Notes: generated by a model not told the origin, from the letters alone. A stretch of DNA of 64,000 nucleotides from JBFONV01 sp040779335 (GCA_040779335.1 JBFONV010000001.1:1116001-1180000); one strand, 5' to 3'; counted from the stretch's first letter, positions 45,559 through 55,643 are shown. Numbers and translations: made by a program.

Positions 45559-46233
45559 ATGCTGATACTGTTGGTAGAGGACGAGGCCGATCTTGCTGAA
45601 TTGACGATAGATTTTTTAGCAACACAGGGGATTGAATGTGATTATGCTTTTGACGGCTTAAATGCATTACGTTTACTGGAAATAAACCAATATGATGTAA
45701 TTGTCCTTGATGTTTGTATGCCACGCCTTAACGGTTTTTCAGTTTGCGAAAAAATAAGAACGCTTGGTATTACAACGCCGATCATGTTTTTGACCGCGCG
45801 GGACGACTTGTCTGACAAACTTAATGGTTTTGCGCTAGGAGCTGATGACTATTTAACCAAGCCGTTTGAACTAGAAGAGCTAGCGGCAAGAGTTCAAGTG
45901 TTAGCAAAACGTCAAAGCAATGTATTAATAGCTAAACGTTTTTGCCTCAATTCATTAACAATAGACTATCAGCAGCACAGTGTTACTCGCTCAGGTCGTC
46001 AGATTGCATTGTCGCCGACCCAATGGCAGTTACTAACTTTACTAGCAAAAAACAGCCCTAACATTGTTGATCGTGTCACCATAGAAAATGAAATATGGCC
46101 CGATCAAATGCCGAGTAAAGACATGCTAAAAACCTTGGTCTTTAGATTAAGAAGTCTCATTGATAATAGCGATGAACCGAGTTTAGTTCATACCGTGCGT
46201 GGCGCAGGTATCGCGTTAAAGGAACCATTGTAA
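45559..46233 (+). CDS. OmpR-family response regulator
   Basis: A 224-residue two-component regulator. The receiver domain (about 1-115) has the acidic pocket EDE (residues 7-9), phosphorylation site Asp51 (VIVLDVCMP), the Thr of FLTARD and Lys of DYLTKPFE. The winged-helix DNA-binding domain covers about 130-222 and ends with LVHTVRGAGIAL. Its kinase gene follows after 31 bp. GGTAAC boxes lie upstream and could be its own binding sites. Confidence 0.95.
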   Translation: MLILLVEDEADLAELTIDFLATQGIECDYAFDGLNALRLLEINQYDVIVLDVCMPRLNGFSVCEKIRTLGITTPIMFLTARDDLSDKLNGFALGADDYLTKPFELEELAARVQVLAKRQSNVLIAKRFCLNSLTIDYQQHSVTRSGRQIALSPTQWQLLTLLAKNSPNIVDRVTIENEIWPDQMPSKDMLKTLVFRLRSLIDNSDEPSLVHTVRGAGIALKEPL

Positions 46234-46264
46234 TGTGGTTTTGTATAACTAAGGAACATCAAGG

Positions 46265-47674
46265 GTGAAGCATAATAGCCAGCATTCAAGGCAGACTTTG
46301 CATCGTTTTTTAACGCAACGATATTTAGTGATTTTTATACTATTGTTCATCACGTTTGTCGCGGTTATGTTATACATGCGCCACAACGCTATGGATGATA
46401 CAACCGATTATTACATGCAATACGATGCCCAAGTGTTGAGTGAGTTTTATCAGGTAGCTGATGATATCGCGGAATTTGATTTGGGCAATAAAGAGTATTA
46501 TTGGGGAGTGGAGCGTTTACCGCTTCGTTATCAAAAGCTACTGGGAATAAGCAATTCAAACGCAGCCATAAAAACTAACCAAACCCAGCTATATCAATTA
46601 GATGAAAAGTTTGTCTATATTTTGCCTTATTATTCGGTAGATAAAGAGGAAACCTTTTTCGTTATTCATTTATTTGATGTTAATAATGAAGCGATGTTTT
46701 ATCAGTCTTGGCAAAATAGCTTTGTATTATTGCTGGGACTAGGTCTATTGTTGGTGGTTTTTTATAGTATCTATACTAATCGACAAATCACTCGGCAAAT
46801 GGATGATTTTCACCAGTGGATCCGCGCGCTGATTCATATGGATTATGCACAATTGCAGCAACAAACACTGCCAAAAGATCTGAGCTTTGAAGAGTTGGTT
46901 AACAGTGCGCAAAGTCTTCAGCTCAGTCTTATTACTCAATATGAATTGCAACAAAAAGAACAATCATTAGTTGCCCGAGAACAGCACTTTTTAGCGAGTT
47001 TAAGTCATGAGTTAAGAACCCCAATTTCGATTATCTCAGCGGCACTATCCTTATTAAAAATAAGTGACAACATATCGGTTTGCGATAAAGAGAAACTGGA
47101 TAAACTTAGTAATGCCAATGTTAAAATGAAGCAATTGACCGAGACTTTACTACAGCTTTGGCGCGGTCAGCAGCGCATTGAACACGAGCAAGTGCATGAC
47201 AAAGAGCAAAGCCAACTAGACCATAAAGTCTTTCTATTGGATGAATTGGTGGAGTCGACAGTGAGCAATTGCCAGCAATTATTCAACAACAAAAACATTC
47301 GCTTTTCTATTCATGCTGATGACAGTGCGGATGAACATACCGCAGTTTTTGCTCACTATGAATTGGCAGAAATATTGATCAATAATTTGCTCAGTAATGC
47401 TTGCCAATATAGCGCTGATGGCGAGGTGAGAATTGACATAAGCAATCATCAGGTGGTGGTAGAAAATAGCACGAGTAATACGAATGAGTTAAGCATGAAT
47501 GCTGGTGAAAAGTCACCAACGTCAAACATTAATTATGGCTATGGTTTAGGATTGTTTTTAGCCAATAAAATTTGCCAGCAACAAGCTTGGCAACTTAATA
47601 TTAGCGAGACTGAGCAATTGTTTTCAGTAATCGTAAACTTCAACAAGCCCAATGAAAAACAAGTTTTAGGATAA
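46265..47674 (+). CDS. Sensor histidine kinase
   Basis: A 469-residue membrane kinase, partner of the preceding regulator. Two membrane segments (about residues 18-38 and 150-170) enclose a periplasmic sensor region of about 110 residues rich in Tyr and Asp. The dimerisation domain has His248 in SLSHELRTP, followed by N box LINNLLSNACQYS and glycine box GYGLGLFLANKI. It begins with GTG. A short insertion between N and G boxes (TSNTNELSMNAGEKS) replaces the usual length. The signal is unknown. Confidence 0.93.
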   Translation: MKHNSQHSRQTLHRFLTQRYLVIFILLFITFVAVMLYMRHNAMDDTTDYYMQYDAQVLSEFYQVADDIAEFDLGNKEYYWGVERLPLRYQKLLGISNSNAAIKTNQTQLYQLDEKFVYILPYYSVDKEETFFVIHLFDVNNEAMFYQSWQNSFVLLLGLGLLLVVFYSIYTNRQITRQMDDFHQWIRALIHMDYAQLQQQTLPKDLSFEELVNSAQSLQLSLITQYELQQKEQSLVAREQHFLASLSHELRTPISIISAALSLLKISDNISVCDKEKLDKLSNANVKMKQLTETLLQLWRGQQRIEHEQVHDKEQSQLDHKVFLLDELVESTVSNCQQLFNNKNIRFSIHADDSADEHTAVFAHYELAEILINNLLSNACQYSADGEVRIDISNHQVVVENSTSNTNELSMNAGEKSPTSNINYGYGLGLFLANKICQQQAWQLNISETEQLFSVIVNFNKPNEKQVLG

Positions 47675-47683
47675 ATCCCATAG

Positions 47684-48508
47684 ATGTTTTTAGCACAAGA
47701 TAAAATAAACAATATTGTTGTTGAGGCAATAAGCCATATTGGCGAAGAGAGTTTTGTATCGACGTTAGCAAAGCAACTTAGGGATTTAGTGAGCTGTGAC
47801 TCTTTAGTGATGATGTTGTATAGCGATCATGCGTTCCCCGATGTTATCCATGATGAGATTAAAGAATTAAGCGATAGAGCCTTTAAAGATATTTATTTAA
47901 AGGGGGCCTACTTGCTTAGCCCATTATATATAGCCCACCGCCAAGGGAACTTTGGTTTTTTTTCTTTTGATGAATTAATTCCAGAAGGTTTTTTCCAGAG
48001 CGAGTATTACCTAAGTTATTATTCAAAGTGCGGGCTTACTGATCAGCTTATTTTATTGACTAAAATTAATGAACAGCAAACGTTGGCAATATCACTGGGC
48101 TTATTAGCAAACCATTATGCGCCAGAGCAGAAAAAAACACTTGCTGATATCAGCACTATTATTCAGGCCATTGTCTGTAAACATGGGCAGTTACAGCAAC
48201 AAGTCACTCAACCTAATTTGCAAAATCAATTGCAACTTACCTTTGATTTGTTTGCAAGTTCAGTGCTAACGCAACGAGAACAGGCGGTTGTAAAAACATT
48301 AATGCAAGGACATTCGTCAAAATCTGCGGCTAAGTTATTAAATATAAGTGTTGATACTGAACGATCTTATCGTAAATCGGCGTATTCAAAATTAAATATT
48401 AGTTCACAATCAGAGTTGTTTAATTTGTTTTTTAAATGCTTAAGCTGCTCAGATCAATGCAGCGGCCAAGATCCTTTAGTTTTTTTAGCCGCGAGCCGAA
48501 CTCATTAA
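47684..48508 (+). CDS. LuxR-family transcriptional regulator
   Basis: A 274-residue protein starting 9 bp after the kinase stop, so it is cotranscribed with the two-component pair. The C-terminal helix-turn-helix (about residues 203-258, TQREQAVVKTLMQGHSSKSAAKLLNIS) is of the LuxR/NarL type. The N-terminal ~180 residues have no recognisable domain, are rich in aromatic residues and may sense a small ligand. A Cys-rich tail follows the HTH. It could regulate the hydrolase genes downstream. Confidence 0.85.
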   Translation: MFLAQDKINNIVVEAISHIGEESFVSTLAKQLRDLVSCDSLVMMLYSDHAFPDVIHDEIKELSDRAFKDIYLKGAYLLSPLYIAHRQGNFGFFSFDELIPEGFFQSEYYLSYYSKCGLTDQLILLTKINEQQTLAISLGLLANHYAPEQKKTLADISTIIQAIVCKHGQLQQQVTQPNLQNQLQLTFDLFASSVLTQREQAVVKTLMQGHSSKSAAKLLNISVDTERSYRKSAYSKLNISSQSELFNLFFKCLSCSDQCSGQDPLVFLAASRTH

Positions 48509-48612
48509 AATAACGTTGAGTTTGATAATAATTACCCCCATTTGTGGGTAGCGAGCAATTTTCCCCTTAATTAAGCTAGTGATTAAATATTTTTTTATTA
48601 AGCCGTATCACT

Positions 48613-49875
48613 ATGCCACAATCAATCGTTCAATTTTCTGCTCAAACCATTAACGTAAATTCCACTCGTCTATGGGAGTCTTTGATGACCATGGCACAAA
48701 TTGGTGCTACCGAAAAAGGCGGGTGCAATCGTCAGGCACTAACTGATTTGGATAAGCAAGGTCGTGATCTCTTTGTTCAGTGGTGTAACGCTATAGGCTG
48801 CGAAATATTAGTTGATGAAATAGGAAATATTTTTGCTCGACGTGCTGGCAAGAATAATGCTTTGCCTGCGGTGATCACTGGTAGTCATTTAGATACTCAA
48901 CCCACAGGCGGAAAATTTGATGGTGTTTACGGTGTGTTAGCGGGGCTTGAAGTTTTGCGCACTTTGCATGACCACGATATTCAAACCGAACACCCAATAG
49001 AAGTAGTGGTATGGACCAATGAAGAAGGCGCTCGTTTTCCGCCTGCCTGCATGGGGTCAGGGGTTTGGAGTGGTAACTTTTCACTAGCTGATACCTATCA
49101 AATAACAGACAAAGCAGGAAAAACGGTTGGCGATGAATTAAGTCGTATCGGGTATCAAGGAAGCCTCAAAGCAAAGCCACGCAATATTAAAGCAGCGTTT
49201 GAAGCGCATATTGAACAGGGGCCAATTTTAGAAAAACAACATAAGCAAATAGGCATTGTTACTGGCATTCAAGGGCTACGGTGGTATGAGCTAACCTTGC
49301 ACGGTAAACCCTGTCATGCTGGACCAACACCAATGGAAGATCGCATCGATCCTGTGCAAGCAATGCTAAAAATATTGCAATCTTGTTATGATTTAGCGTT
49401 TGAAAATGGCCCGTGGGCGAGGGCAACGGTGGGAGATATTCAAGTATTACCGGGTTCGCCCAATACCGTACCTGAGTTAATGAAAGTGTTAATTGATATT
49501 AGGCATCCAAAAACTGAAATAATTGCAGCTATGGCGGAAAGTTTCACTGAAAAGGTAGCGAGTGTTTGTCAATCAATGGCAGTAGACTATCAGTTAAAAG
49601 AAGCATGGCGTATGAAAGTGACTGAGTTTGCTCCTTTGTGTGTTGATGCGGTTGAAGCGTCAGTTAACTTGCTCGGCTATTCATCAATGAAAATGGTCAG
49701 TGGTGCTGGACATGATTCTTTATATGTCGCAGAGCGAGTGCCGACGAGTATGATTTTTGTGCCATGTGAGGATGGTCTTTCTCATAATGAAGCGGAAAAT
49801 GCGAAACAGGAAGATCTCGCCGCAGGCGCCAACGTACTGTTGCACGCGATCTTAACATTAGCTGCGAGTGAATAA
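48613..49875 (+). CDS. Zn-dependent N-carbamoyl-amino-acid hydrolase / allantoate amidohydrolase-like
   Basis: A 420-residue M20-type amidohydrolase of the HyuC/AmaB/AllC group. It has the metal motif GSHLDTQPTGGKFDG (about residues 90-104; His92 and Asp103), VVWTNEEGARF (about 131-141) and HIEQGP. It lacks a signal peptide and should work in the cytoplasm. Family members split N-carbamoyl-L-amino acids, allantoate or beta-ureidopropionate, releasing ammonia and CO2. It overlaps none of its neighbours, but the CehA-like gene starts at the very next base after its stop. Confidence 0.88.
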   Translation: MPQSIVQFSAQTINVNSTRLWESLMTMAQIGATEKGGCNRQALTDLDKQGRDLFVQWCNAIGCEILVDEIGNIFARRAGKNNALPAVITGSHLDTQPTGGKFDGVYGVLAGLEVLRTLHDHDIQTEHPIEVVVWTNEEGARFPPACMGSGVWSGNFSLADTYQITDKAGKTVGDELSRIGYQGSLKAKPRNIKAAFEAHIEQGPILEKQHKQIGIVTGIQGLRWYELTLHGKPCHAGPTPMEDRIDPVQAMLKILQSCYDLAFENGPWARATVGDIQVLPGSPNTVPELMKVLIDIRHPKTEIIAAMAESFTEKVASVCQSMAVDYQLKEAWRMKVTEFAPLCVDAVEASVNLLGYSSMKMVSGAGHDSLYVAERVPTSMIFVPCEDGLSHNEAENAKQEDLAAGANVLLHAILTLAASE

Positions 49876-52266
49876 ATGGCGTTCGTAATGAAAATATTTT
49901 TTAATGTTTATTTTGTTGGCTTTATTATTTTGCTGTGTACGTCGATGTTGCCGTCATTGGATGTGCGTGCCCATGACGCAGCTCATCATGGCGCGGTTTA
50001 CTCTGAGACTGAGACCGTGAAAAATGAAGACTTCAATGGCAATCCTCGGGGGCTACAAACATTAGATTTTCACGCCAAACATATTAGTCGAGTAGTTACT
50101 GCGGGCTATCCGGTTTCTTTTGGCGTATATGCATTTATTGGTCGAAAGTCAACACAGTACTTAACCATGAATGATAGTCAGGGCAATGCTCATCGCTGCG
50201 TAAAATCTAATTTTCTCGCGTTTGATGTTGATGATAATTATGCCTTTGATATTAACGAAAAGGTTAGCGTTGAGTTTCTCGTTGATCGTTCTCAAACCCT
50301 GTCTTTGGTCTATGGTTTTGACCAACATGGCAGTGAAAAGGCTCACGGTATTATTGACTTAAATAAAAGCAATATTACTGAAAAGAACTTGGTATGGGTA
50401 AAAGCCGATTTACCTAACGCACGTTTTGCCAACAGAGGATTGAGTAATACTGATTTTGTACTTACTACTAACGAAACCATGCTTAGTGGCAGTAGTTTGG
50501 CTAAAGGTACTGAGACAACTTTAGTGCTTTGCGATGTCAAGATAACCAGAGCATCGCCCAACCTTAAGCCCGTCGATAGTCATGAACTTAAGGTTAATGT
50601 GAAGGCAAAGGCTAAGGTTGAGGGAAACGATAAGGCTGAGGTTAACGCTGAGGTTAAGGTAAAGATTGATTTTAAATTTACTAATGGTGCAAACCAAACT
50701 CCCGTGCGTTTAGGCTTATATAATAGTAACGGCTCTGCTGTGCTATTAGATGAACATAGCTTAGTGTTGCCTTTTTATGAAGATAAAGCGCAACAACCAA
50801 GTTTACCGGCATTCAGTCCGCCGTATCAGTTTTGGCCGCATGAAAATAGATATTTTTATTATGTTGATGGCGCATTTAGTAAACATTTACCACCCGATAC
50901 TTACACCTTAATTGCAACGAAAGGTCCTGAATATCGCATTAGTCAGCAAAGCTTTACTGTTAAAGCGGCAGATAAGCCGTTCGCGGTGCAGGTTAATATG
51001 CAGCGTTGGTTAGACTTACCGCGCATGGGCTGGTACTCAGGGGATGTGCACATTCATATTGAGCGCACACAAAAAGATAATGCCAATCTGGCAAAAATAT
51101 TTAAGGCGGAAGATCTTCATTTTTCCAATCTATTGGAAATGTCGACCAGTGAAACGAATCATTTTAGTCAATATAGTTTTGGTGATAATGGCACTTATAC
51201 CCAAGATGATTTTGCCATTGTACCTGGTATAGAAGGCCCTCGAACAGCTCACCGAGGTCATGCGATAGCACTGAACGTTAAACAGGCAGTTAACCATCCT
51301 GATAGTTTTTTTCTCTACCACAAATATTTTAAGGAGTATCAACAACAAAAGGCTGTGATTGGATATGCTCATGTTGGCTCAAAAGAGTTTAATGCCTCAT
51401 GGGGGTTAGCATTAGATATGCCTTTTGGTTTGGTCGATTTTGTCGAGGTAATGCAAAATCAACGCCTTAGAACTGACTTTTGGTATGAATTTCTCAATTT
51501 AGGGTTTAAGTTAGCCCCAGCTGCGGGATCAGATTATCCCTATTTTGAACAACCCGGTGCGGTGCGTAGTTATGTAAAAAGGCCTTCTGCGAGCACGCAG
51601 TTAAATAGTGAATTAAGCACCGAATTGCTCACCAAACCAAGTACTGAAAAATGGTATCAGCAATTAAAGGCGGGCAATACCTATGTTTCAAACTTGCCAT
51701 TTATTGAGCTTACCGTTAATGGCAAAGCCATGGGATCTAAGCTTGCGGTGAAAGATAACCCTATGCTAACTATCGATGCCAAGGTTTCAATAAATACTGA
51801 TTACGACAGATTAGCACAACTAGAGTTAATTCATTGTGGGACGGTGATCAAAAACCTATCAGTATCCAAAAATGACAGCGGGTCAATTCACTTTCAACAT
51901 CAATTTACCAATAATGAAAGTGGCTGGTTGGCGCTAAGAGCCAAAGGTAAAAACTATGCATTAGCGCATACCGGCGCTATTTACTTAGAAGGAGCGCGAG
52001 GTAACAGCATCTGTAGGGCAAAAGCCCCAAGTATTATTGATACTATGCAAGCACGATTATTAGCGCTTAAAACGACAGCGTTGGATACCAGTAAAGAACT
52101 AGAATATTGGGAAACAACAAAGCTTGAGCAGGCATTTATTCAACAAAAAGATGCCCTAGAACAGCGAATAGCATTGGCAACCCGTTTTTACCAATCCATT
52201 TTAACCAATCATTTTAGCCAACCATTTTTAGTTAACGGCGAAAATCAAACTGTACAGCCAAATTGA
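49876..52266 (+). CDS. Exported CehA/McbA-type metallohydrolase
   Basis: A 796-residue protein. A signal peptide ends near residue 32 (LDVRA-HD). The first 370 residues are beta-rich, with a low-complexity Lys/Val/Ala/Glu insert (about 237-265). The C-terminal PHP-like metal domain has HIHIE (His392, His394), PGIEGPRTAHRGH, YAHVGS and the GSDYPYFEQPG block, as in carbaryl hydrolases CehA and McbA, which cut carbamate esters. A second ATG (49888) could be the start. It is coupled to the upstream gene by a TAA-ATG junction. The natural substrate is unknown. Confidence 0.8.
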   Translation: MAFVMKIFFNVYFVGFIILLCTSMLPSLDVRAHDAAHHGAVYSETETVKNEDFNGNPRGLQTLDFHAKHISRVVTAGYPVSFGVYAFIGRKSTQYLTMNDSQGNAHRCVKSNFLAFDVDDNYAFDINEKVSVEFLVDRSQTLSLVYGFDQHGSEKAHGIIDLNKSNITEKNLVWVKADLPNARFANRGLSNTDFVLTTNETMLSGSSLAKGTETTLVLCDVKITRASPNLKPVDSHELKVNVKAKAKVEGNDKAEVNAEVKVKIDFKFTNGANQTPVRLGLYNSNGSAVLLDEHSLVLPFYEDKAQQPSLPAFSPPYQFWPHENRYFYYVDGAFSKHLPPDTYTLIATKGPEYRISQQSFTVKAADKPFAVQVNMQRWLDLPRMGWYSGDVHIHIERTQKDNANLAKIFKAEDLHFSNLLEMSTSETNHFSQYSFGDNGTYTQDDFAIVPGIEGPRTAHRGHAIALNVKQAVNHPDSFFLYHKYFKEYQQQKAVIGYAHVGSKEFNASWGLALDMPFGLVDFVEVMQNQRLRTDFWYEFLNLGFKLAPAAGSDYPYFEQPGAVRSYVKRPSASTQLNSELSTELLTKPSTEKWYQQLKAGNTYVSNLPFIELTVNGKAMGSKLAVKDNPMLTIDAKVSINTDYDRLAQLELIHCGTVIKNLSVSKNDSGSIHFQHQFTNNESGWLALRAKGKNYALAHTGAIYLEGARGNSICRAKAPSIIDTMQARLLALKTTALDTSKELEYWETTKLEQAFIQQKDALEQRIALATRFYQSILTNHFSQPFLVNGENQTVQPN
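50635..50657 (+). repeat. Small 12-bp tandem repeat inside the CehA-like gene
   Basis: GCTGAGGTTAA occurs at 50635 and again at 50647, within a longer stretch (about 50584-50680) of imperfect repeats encoding alternating Lys, Val, Ala and Glu. It may vary in copy number. Confidence 0.6.
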
Positions 52267-52373
52267 TGTTTCATGTTTTAATCGTATAAGTTGGCGGATT
52301 AGTCGCAATAGCATTGAAATCTACTTGTTTATATTGGATATTAATTGCCTTTCCCTTTACTTGAAAAACAATA

Positions 52374-53696
52374 ATGAACAAATATCTCAGTATGGGCATC
52401 ACAATGCTTTTAGCATCAACATGTCTTTCATCTTTTTCCTCCATTGCGACAACACTTGATGCCAATGAGCAAAGCATTGTTCAACAGGTAAAACGCGATC
52501 TACCGTTAGCATTAAAAGAAATAGAGCAAGCAGTTAATATTAACAGTGGTTCTATGAACCTTGAAGGTGTCAAAAAAGTAGGTGAGTTGGCCAACCAACA
52601 GCTATCGGCGTTAGGTTTTGATGTGCAGTGGCTTGATGGCAGCGCCTTTAATCGTGCAGGCCATATTTTGGCTACGCATGAAAGTGAAGATCCCAATGCC
52701 ATTAAAATATTAATGATAGGTCACTTAGATACGGTATTTGCTCAGCATGATGATTTTCAAACATTTACACGATTAAGCGAAAATAGCGTGTCTGGTCCTG
52801 GCGTTGCCGATATGAAAGGCGGTAATACCATTATTATTTCAGCGCTACGCGCTTTAAAAACCTTAAATTTGCTCGGGAACGTCAGTGTTAAAGTCGTACT
52901 AACAGGGGATGAGGAAAGTAGTGGTCGTCCATTAAGTTTGTCAAAAAAAGCCATTGTTGATGCTGCTATTTGGGCTGATATCGCTCTTGGCTTTGAAAAT
53001 GGTGACAATAATATTGAGACTGGTATGGCTGCGCGTCGCGGTTATGTCGGTTGGACACTTACTGTGTCTGGTAAGGCGGCACATTCTTCACAAATATTTA
53101 GTGAACAAATAGGTTATGGTGCTGTTTACGAAGCGGCACGAATTATAGAAGCGTTTCGTGTGCAGTTGTCAAAAGAAGAAAACCTGACGGTTAATCCTGG
53201 GCTTATTATTGGTGGCACGACCACAAGTTTAGATATTGCTAAATCGACTGGCGATGCGTTTGGTAAAAGTAATGTTATTGCGCAGCAGGTTAAAGTAATG
53301 GGGGATTTACGCGCGCTGTCAAACACCCAAGTTGCTTATGCGAAAAAAGTGATGAATGAAATTATTCGCCAGAACTTACCGCATACCAGTGCTGAATTGA
53401 CTTTTGAGTCTGGTTATCCGCCAATGGCATTAACCGCGGGCAATAAAGCGTTGTTGGCGCAATATTCTCAAGTCAGCCAAGATTTAGGGTATAACAAAAT
53501 TAGCGTGGCTAATCCAAGGAATGCTGGTGCTGCGGATATTTCATTTGCGGCCGATCATGTCGAAATGTCGCTAGACGGCATGGGGCTAATGGGCTCAGGC
53601 GCACATACTAAAAATGAGCAGGCCGATCTAACTAGCTTGAATAAAAATATCGAAAAAGCGGCGATACTCATTTATCGCTTAGCGAAGCAAAAATAA
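52374..53696 (+). CDS. Exported M20 carboxypeptidase (CPG2-like)
   Basis: A 440-residue zinc peptidase of the M20 family with a signal peptide (cleavage near SIA-TTLD, about residue 26). Metal ligands are in GHLDTVFA, GPGVADMKGG and TGDEESSG, and a dimerisation domain lies in the middle (about 210-320, GYVGWTLTVSGKAAHSS). Pattern and export match glutamate carboxypeptidase (CPG2), which cuts C-terminal amino acids off peptides or folate-like amides. It follows the CehA-like gene by 107 bp. Confidence 0.88.
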   Translation: MNKYLSMGITMLLASTCLSSFSSIATTLDANEQSIVQQVKRDLPLALKEIEQAVNINSGSMNLEGVKKVGELANQQLSALGFDVQWLDGSAFNRAGHILATHESEDPNAIKILMIGHLDTVFAQHDDFQTFTRLSENSVSGPGVADMKGGNTIIISALRALKTLNLLGNVSVKVVLTGDEESSGRPLSLSKKAIVDAAIWADIALGFENGDNNIETGMAARRGYVGWTLTVSGKAAHSSQIFSEQIGYGAVYEAARIIEAFRVQLSKEENLTVNPGLIIGGTTTSLDIAKSTGDAFGKSNVIAQQVKVMGDLRALSNTQVAYAKKVMNEIIRQNLPHTSAELTFESGYPPMALTAGNKALLAQYSQVSQDLGYNKISVANPRNAGAADISFAADHVEMSLDGMGLMGSGAHTKNEQADLTSLNKNIEKAAILIYRLAKQK

Positions 53697-53734
53697 CTAT
53701 CCCCGCTAGTTATTAAGTAAATACTGATTTATAT

Positions 53735-53775
53735 CGCACATATAAAAGCGTTGATATTAAGGCATTATATGTGCG
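53735..53775. terminator. 10-bp hairpin between convergent genes
   Basis: CGCACATATA and its exact complement separated by 21 bases lie between the M20 and fhs 3' ends. An adjacent repeat AATAACTA / TAGTTATT (53692-53714) overlaps the M20 stop. T-runs are absent, so the hairpins may act as mRNA ends rather than true terminators. Confidence 0.45.
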
Positions 53776-53794
53776 ACTAAACCGCCAATAGGGC

Positions 53795-55456
53795 TTATTC
53801 TAGCCCATCGATTACTCCGTCTTCACGTAGTTGAATATTATTTGCTGCAGGATGTTTGGGCAGCCCAGGCATGCGCATAATATTCCCGGTTAATACCACT
53901 AAAAAACCTGCACCCGCATTGATTTGAATGGCGCGTACGGTTACTTCAAAGTCTCTAGGCCTCCCATGTAAGGCGGGATCGTCAGACAAAGAACTCGGGG
54001 CTTTGGCGATACAAATCGGTAAATTGCTTAAGCCTAATGCTTCAACATGTTTTAAATCAATTTCAGCTTCTTTGGAAAACGCGACGCTTTCGGCGCCATA
54101 CATAGCTTTACTGACGGCTCGTACTTTTTCAATAACAGGTAAATCAAGGTTATACAGAGGTTCAAAAGGTTTACTTTTGCCGATAGATTCCATCACGGCT
54201 TTGGCTAATTCAATCGCACCTTTACCGCCATTGGCGTGATGTGATGTTTCCGCAAACGAGACGCCATGTTCAATACAGCGCTCGCGAATGATGGCAATTT
54301 CTTCATCTGTGTCTGAGGCAAATCGGTTTAGTGCAACCACAGGGTGTTTATTAAACAGTGCAACGCTTTCTATGTGTTTATCTAAATTTTCTAAACCTTG
54401 TTTTACCGCCACTAAGTCTTGACTTGCAAGATCACTTTTATCTTTACCACCATGCATTTTTAGGGCGCGTACTGTGGTGACGAGGACAACGGCATCGGGA
54501 TCTAAATCAGCCATTCGACATTTGATATCGAAGAATTTTTCTGCGCCGAGATCAAAGCCAAAACCTGCTTCAGTTATTGCCCAATCGGCATAACTCATTG
54601 CCATTCTGGTTGCGATAACACTATTACAACCATGCGCAATGTTGGCAAAAGGCCCGCCGTGAACAAAGGTTGGTGTACCTTCAAACGCTTGTACTAAGTT
54701 AGGTTGCAAGGCATCGCGCAGTAACGCCATCATCGCACCTGTTATACCTAGTTGCTGCGCATGTACTGGCTCACCATCGTAAGTATATCCAATTAAGGTT
54801 CTATCGAGTCGTTTTTTCAGATCGGCAGCATCATTTGCTAAACATAACATCGCCATAACTTCTGATGCAGCGGTAATATCAAAACCTCCTTCTCGGGGTA
54901 TACCTTGCATTTTTCCGCCGAGTCCGAGGACAATTTTTCTCAGGCTTCTGTCATTCATATCCATGACTCGTCGCCACACAATTTGTCTAGGATCTATTTT
55001 AAGCTCATTACCATGATAAATATGATTATCGATAGCGGCAGACAGTAAATTATTCGCGCTGGTTATCGCATGAAAATCACCGGTAAAATGCAAATTAATA
55101 CGATCTGCTGGCATTATTTGACTGTAACCTCCGCCTGTTGCGCCGCCTTTCATGCCTAAGCATGGGCCTAAAGAAGGTTCTCTCAGCGCTAAACATACCG
55201 ATTCATTTAGCTGGGTAAATGCTTGACCGAGGCCAATAGTCGTGGTGGTTTTCCCTTCTCCTGATGGGGTTGGAGTCGTCGCAGAAACAAGAATGAGTCG
55301 CCCCTTTTTTGGTCGATGCTCCAGTGCTTTCAAGTCAACTTTTGCAATGTTACGACCATATAAGTGTAAATATTTAGCGTCAATGCCTAATTTATCACTA
55401 ATGTCGGTGATAGGTTTGGGAGTGAATTTTTGTGCTATTTCTACATCTGTTGCCAT
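53795..55456 (-). CDS. fhs: Formate-tetrahydrofolate ligase
   Basis: Fhs joins formate to tetrahydrofolate with ATP, giving 10-formyl-THF, and can run backwards. The 553-residue protein shows the P-loop TPSGEGKT (residues 63-70), the TTTTIGLGQAF stretch, EPSLGPC...KGGATGGG and the HGGPFANIAHGCNS block. The length is near the usual 555-560. It is divergent from fdhD and the formate dehydrogenase genes, with 187 bp between, which points to joint one-carbon function. It has a strong AAGGCGGA ribosome binding site. Confidence 0.97.
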   Translation of the reverse strand: MATDVEIAQKFTPKPITDISDKLGIDAKYLHLYGRNIAKVDLKALEHRPKKGRLILVSATTPTPSGEGKTTTTIGLGQAFTQLNESVCLALREPSLGPCLGMKGGATGGGYSQIMPADRINLHFTGDFHAITSANNLLSAAIDNHIYHGNELKIDPRQIVWRRVMDMNDRSLRKIVLGLGGKMQGIPREGGFDITAASEVMAMLCLANDAADLKKRLDRTLIGYTYDGEPVHAQQLGITGAMMALLRDALQPNLVQAFEGTPTFVHGGPFANIAHGCNSVIATRMAMSYADWAITEAGFGFDLGAEKFFDIKCRMADLDPDAVVLVTTVRALKMHGGKDKSDLASQDLVAVKQGLENLDKHIESVALFNKHPVVALNRFASDTDEEIAIIRERCIEHGVSFAETSHHANGGKGAIELAKAVMESIGKSKPFEPLYNLDLPVIEKVRAVSKAMYGAESVAFSKEAEIDLKHVEALGLSNLPICIAKAPSSLSDDPALHGRPRDFEVTVRAIQINAGAGFLVVLTGNIMRMPGLPKHPAANNIQLREDGVIDGLE

Positions 55457-55596
55457 ATCTTCCGCCTTGATTCTTATTGTAATTGCCTGTGATACTCTAT
55501 ACTCAATTTACGCCTGAAAACTTGATTTGCAACAAAAGACTTACAGTTTACTGGTTTTCAATTTCGATGGTTTGTTAGCTCTGCTTTCCACCAAGA

Positions 55597-55613
55597 ATAT
55601 TACGGGGTAATAT
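55597..55613. promoter_or_regulatory. Small inverted repeat, fhs / fdhD promoter region
   Basis: ATATTA-CGGGG-TAATAT, 31 bp before the fdhD start, in the shared divergent region. It could be a binding site, but it is short. Confidence 0.25.
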
Positions 55614-55643
55614 CGTTATCAAACGGGTAGCTATGAAGAATGT

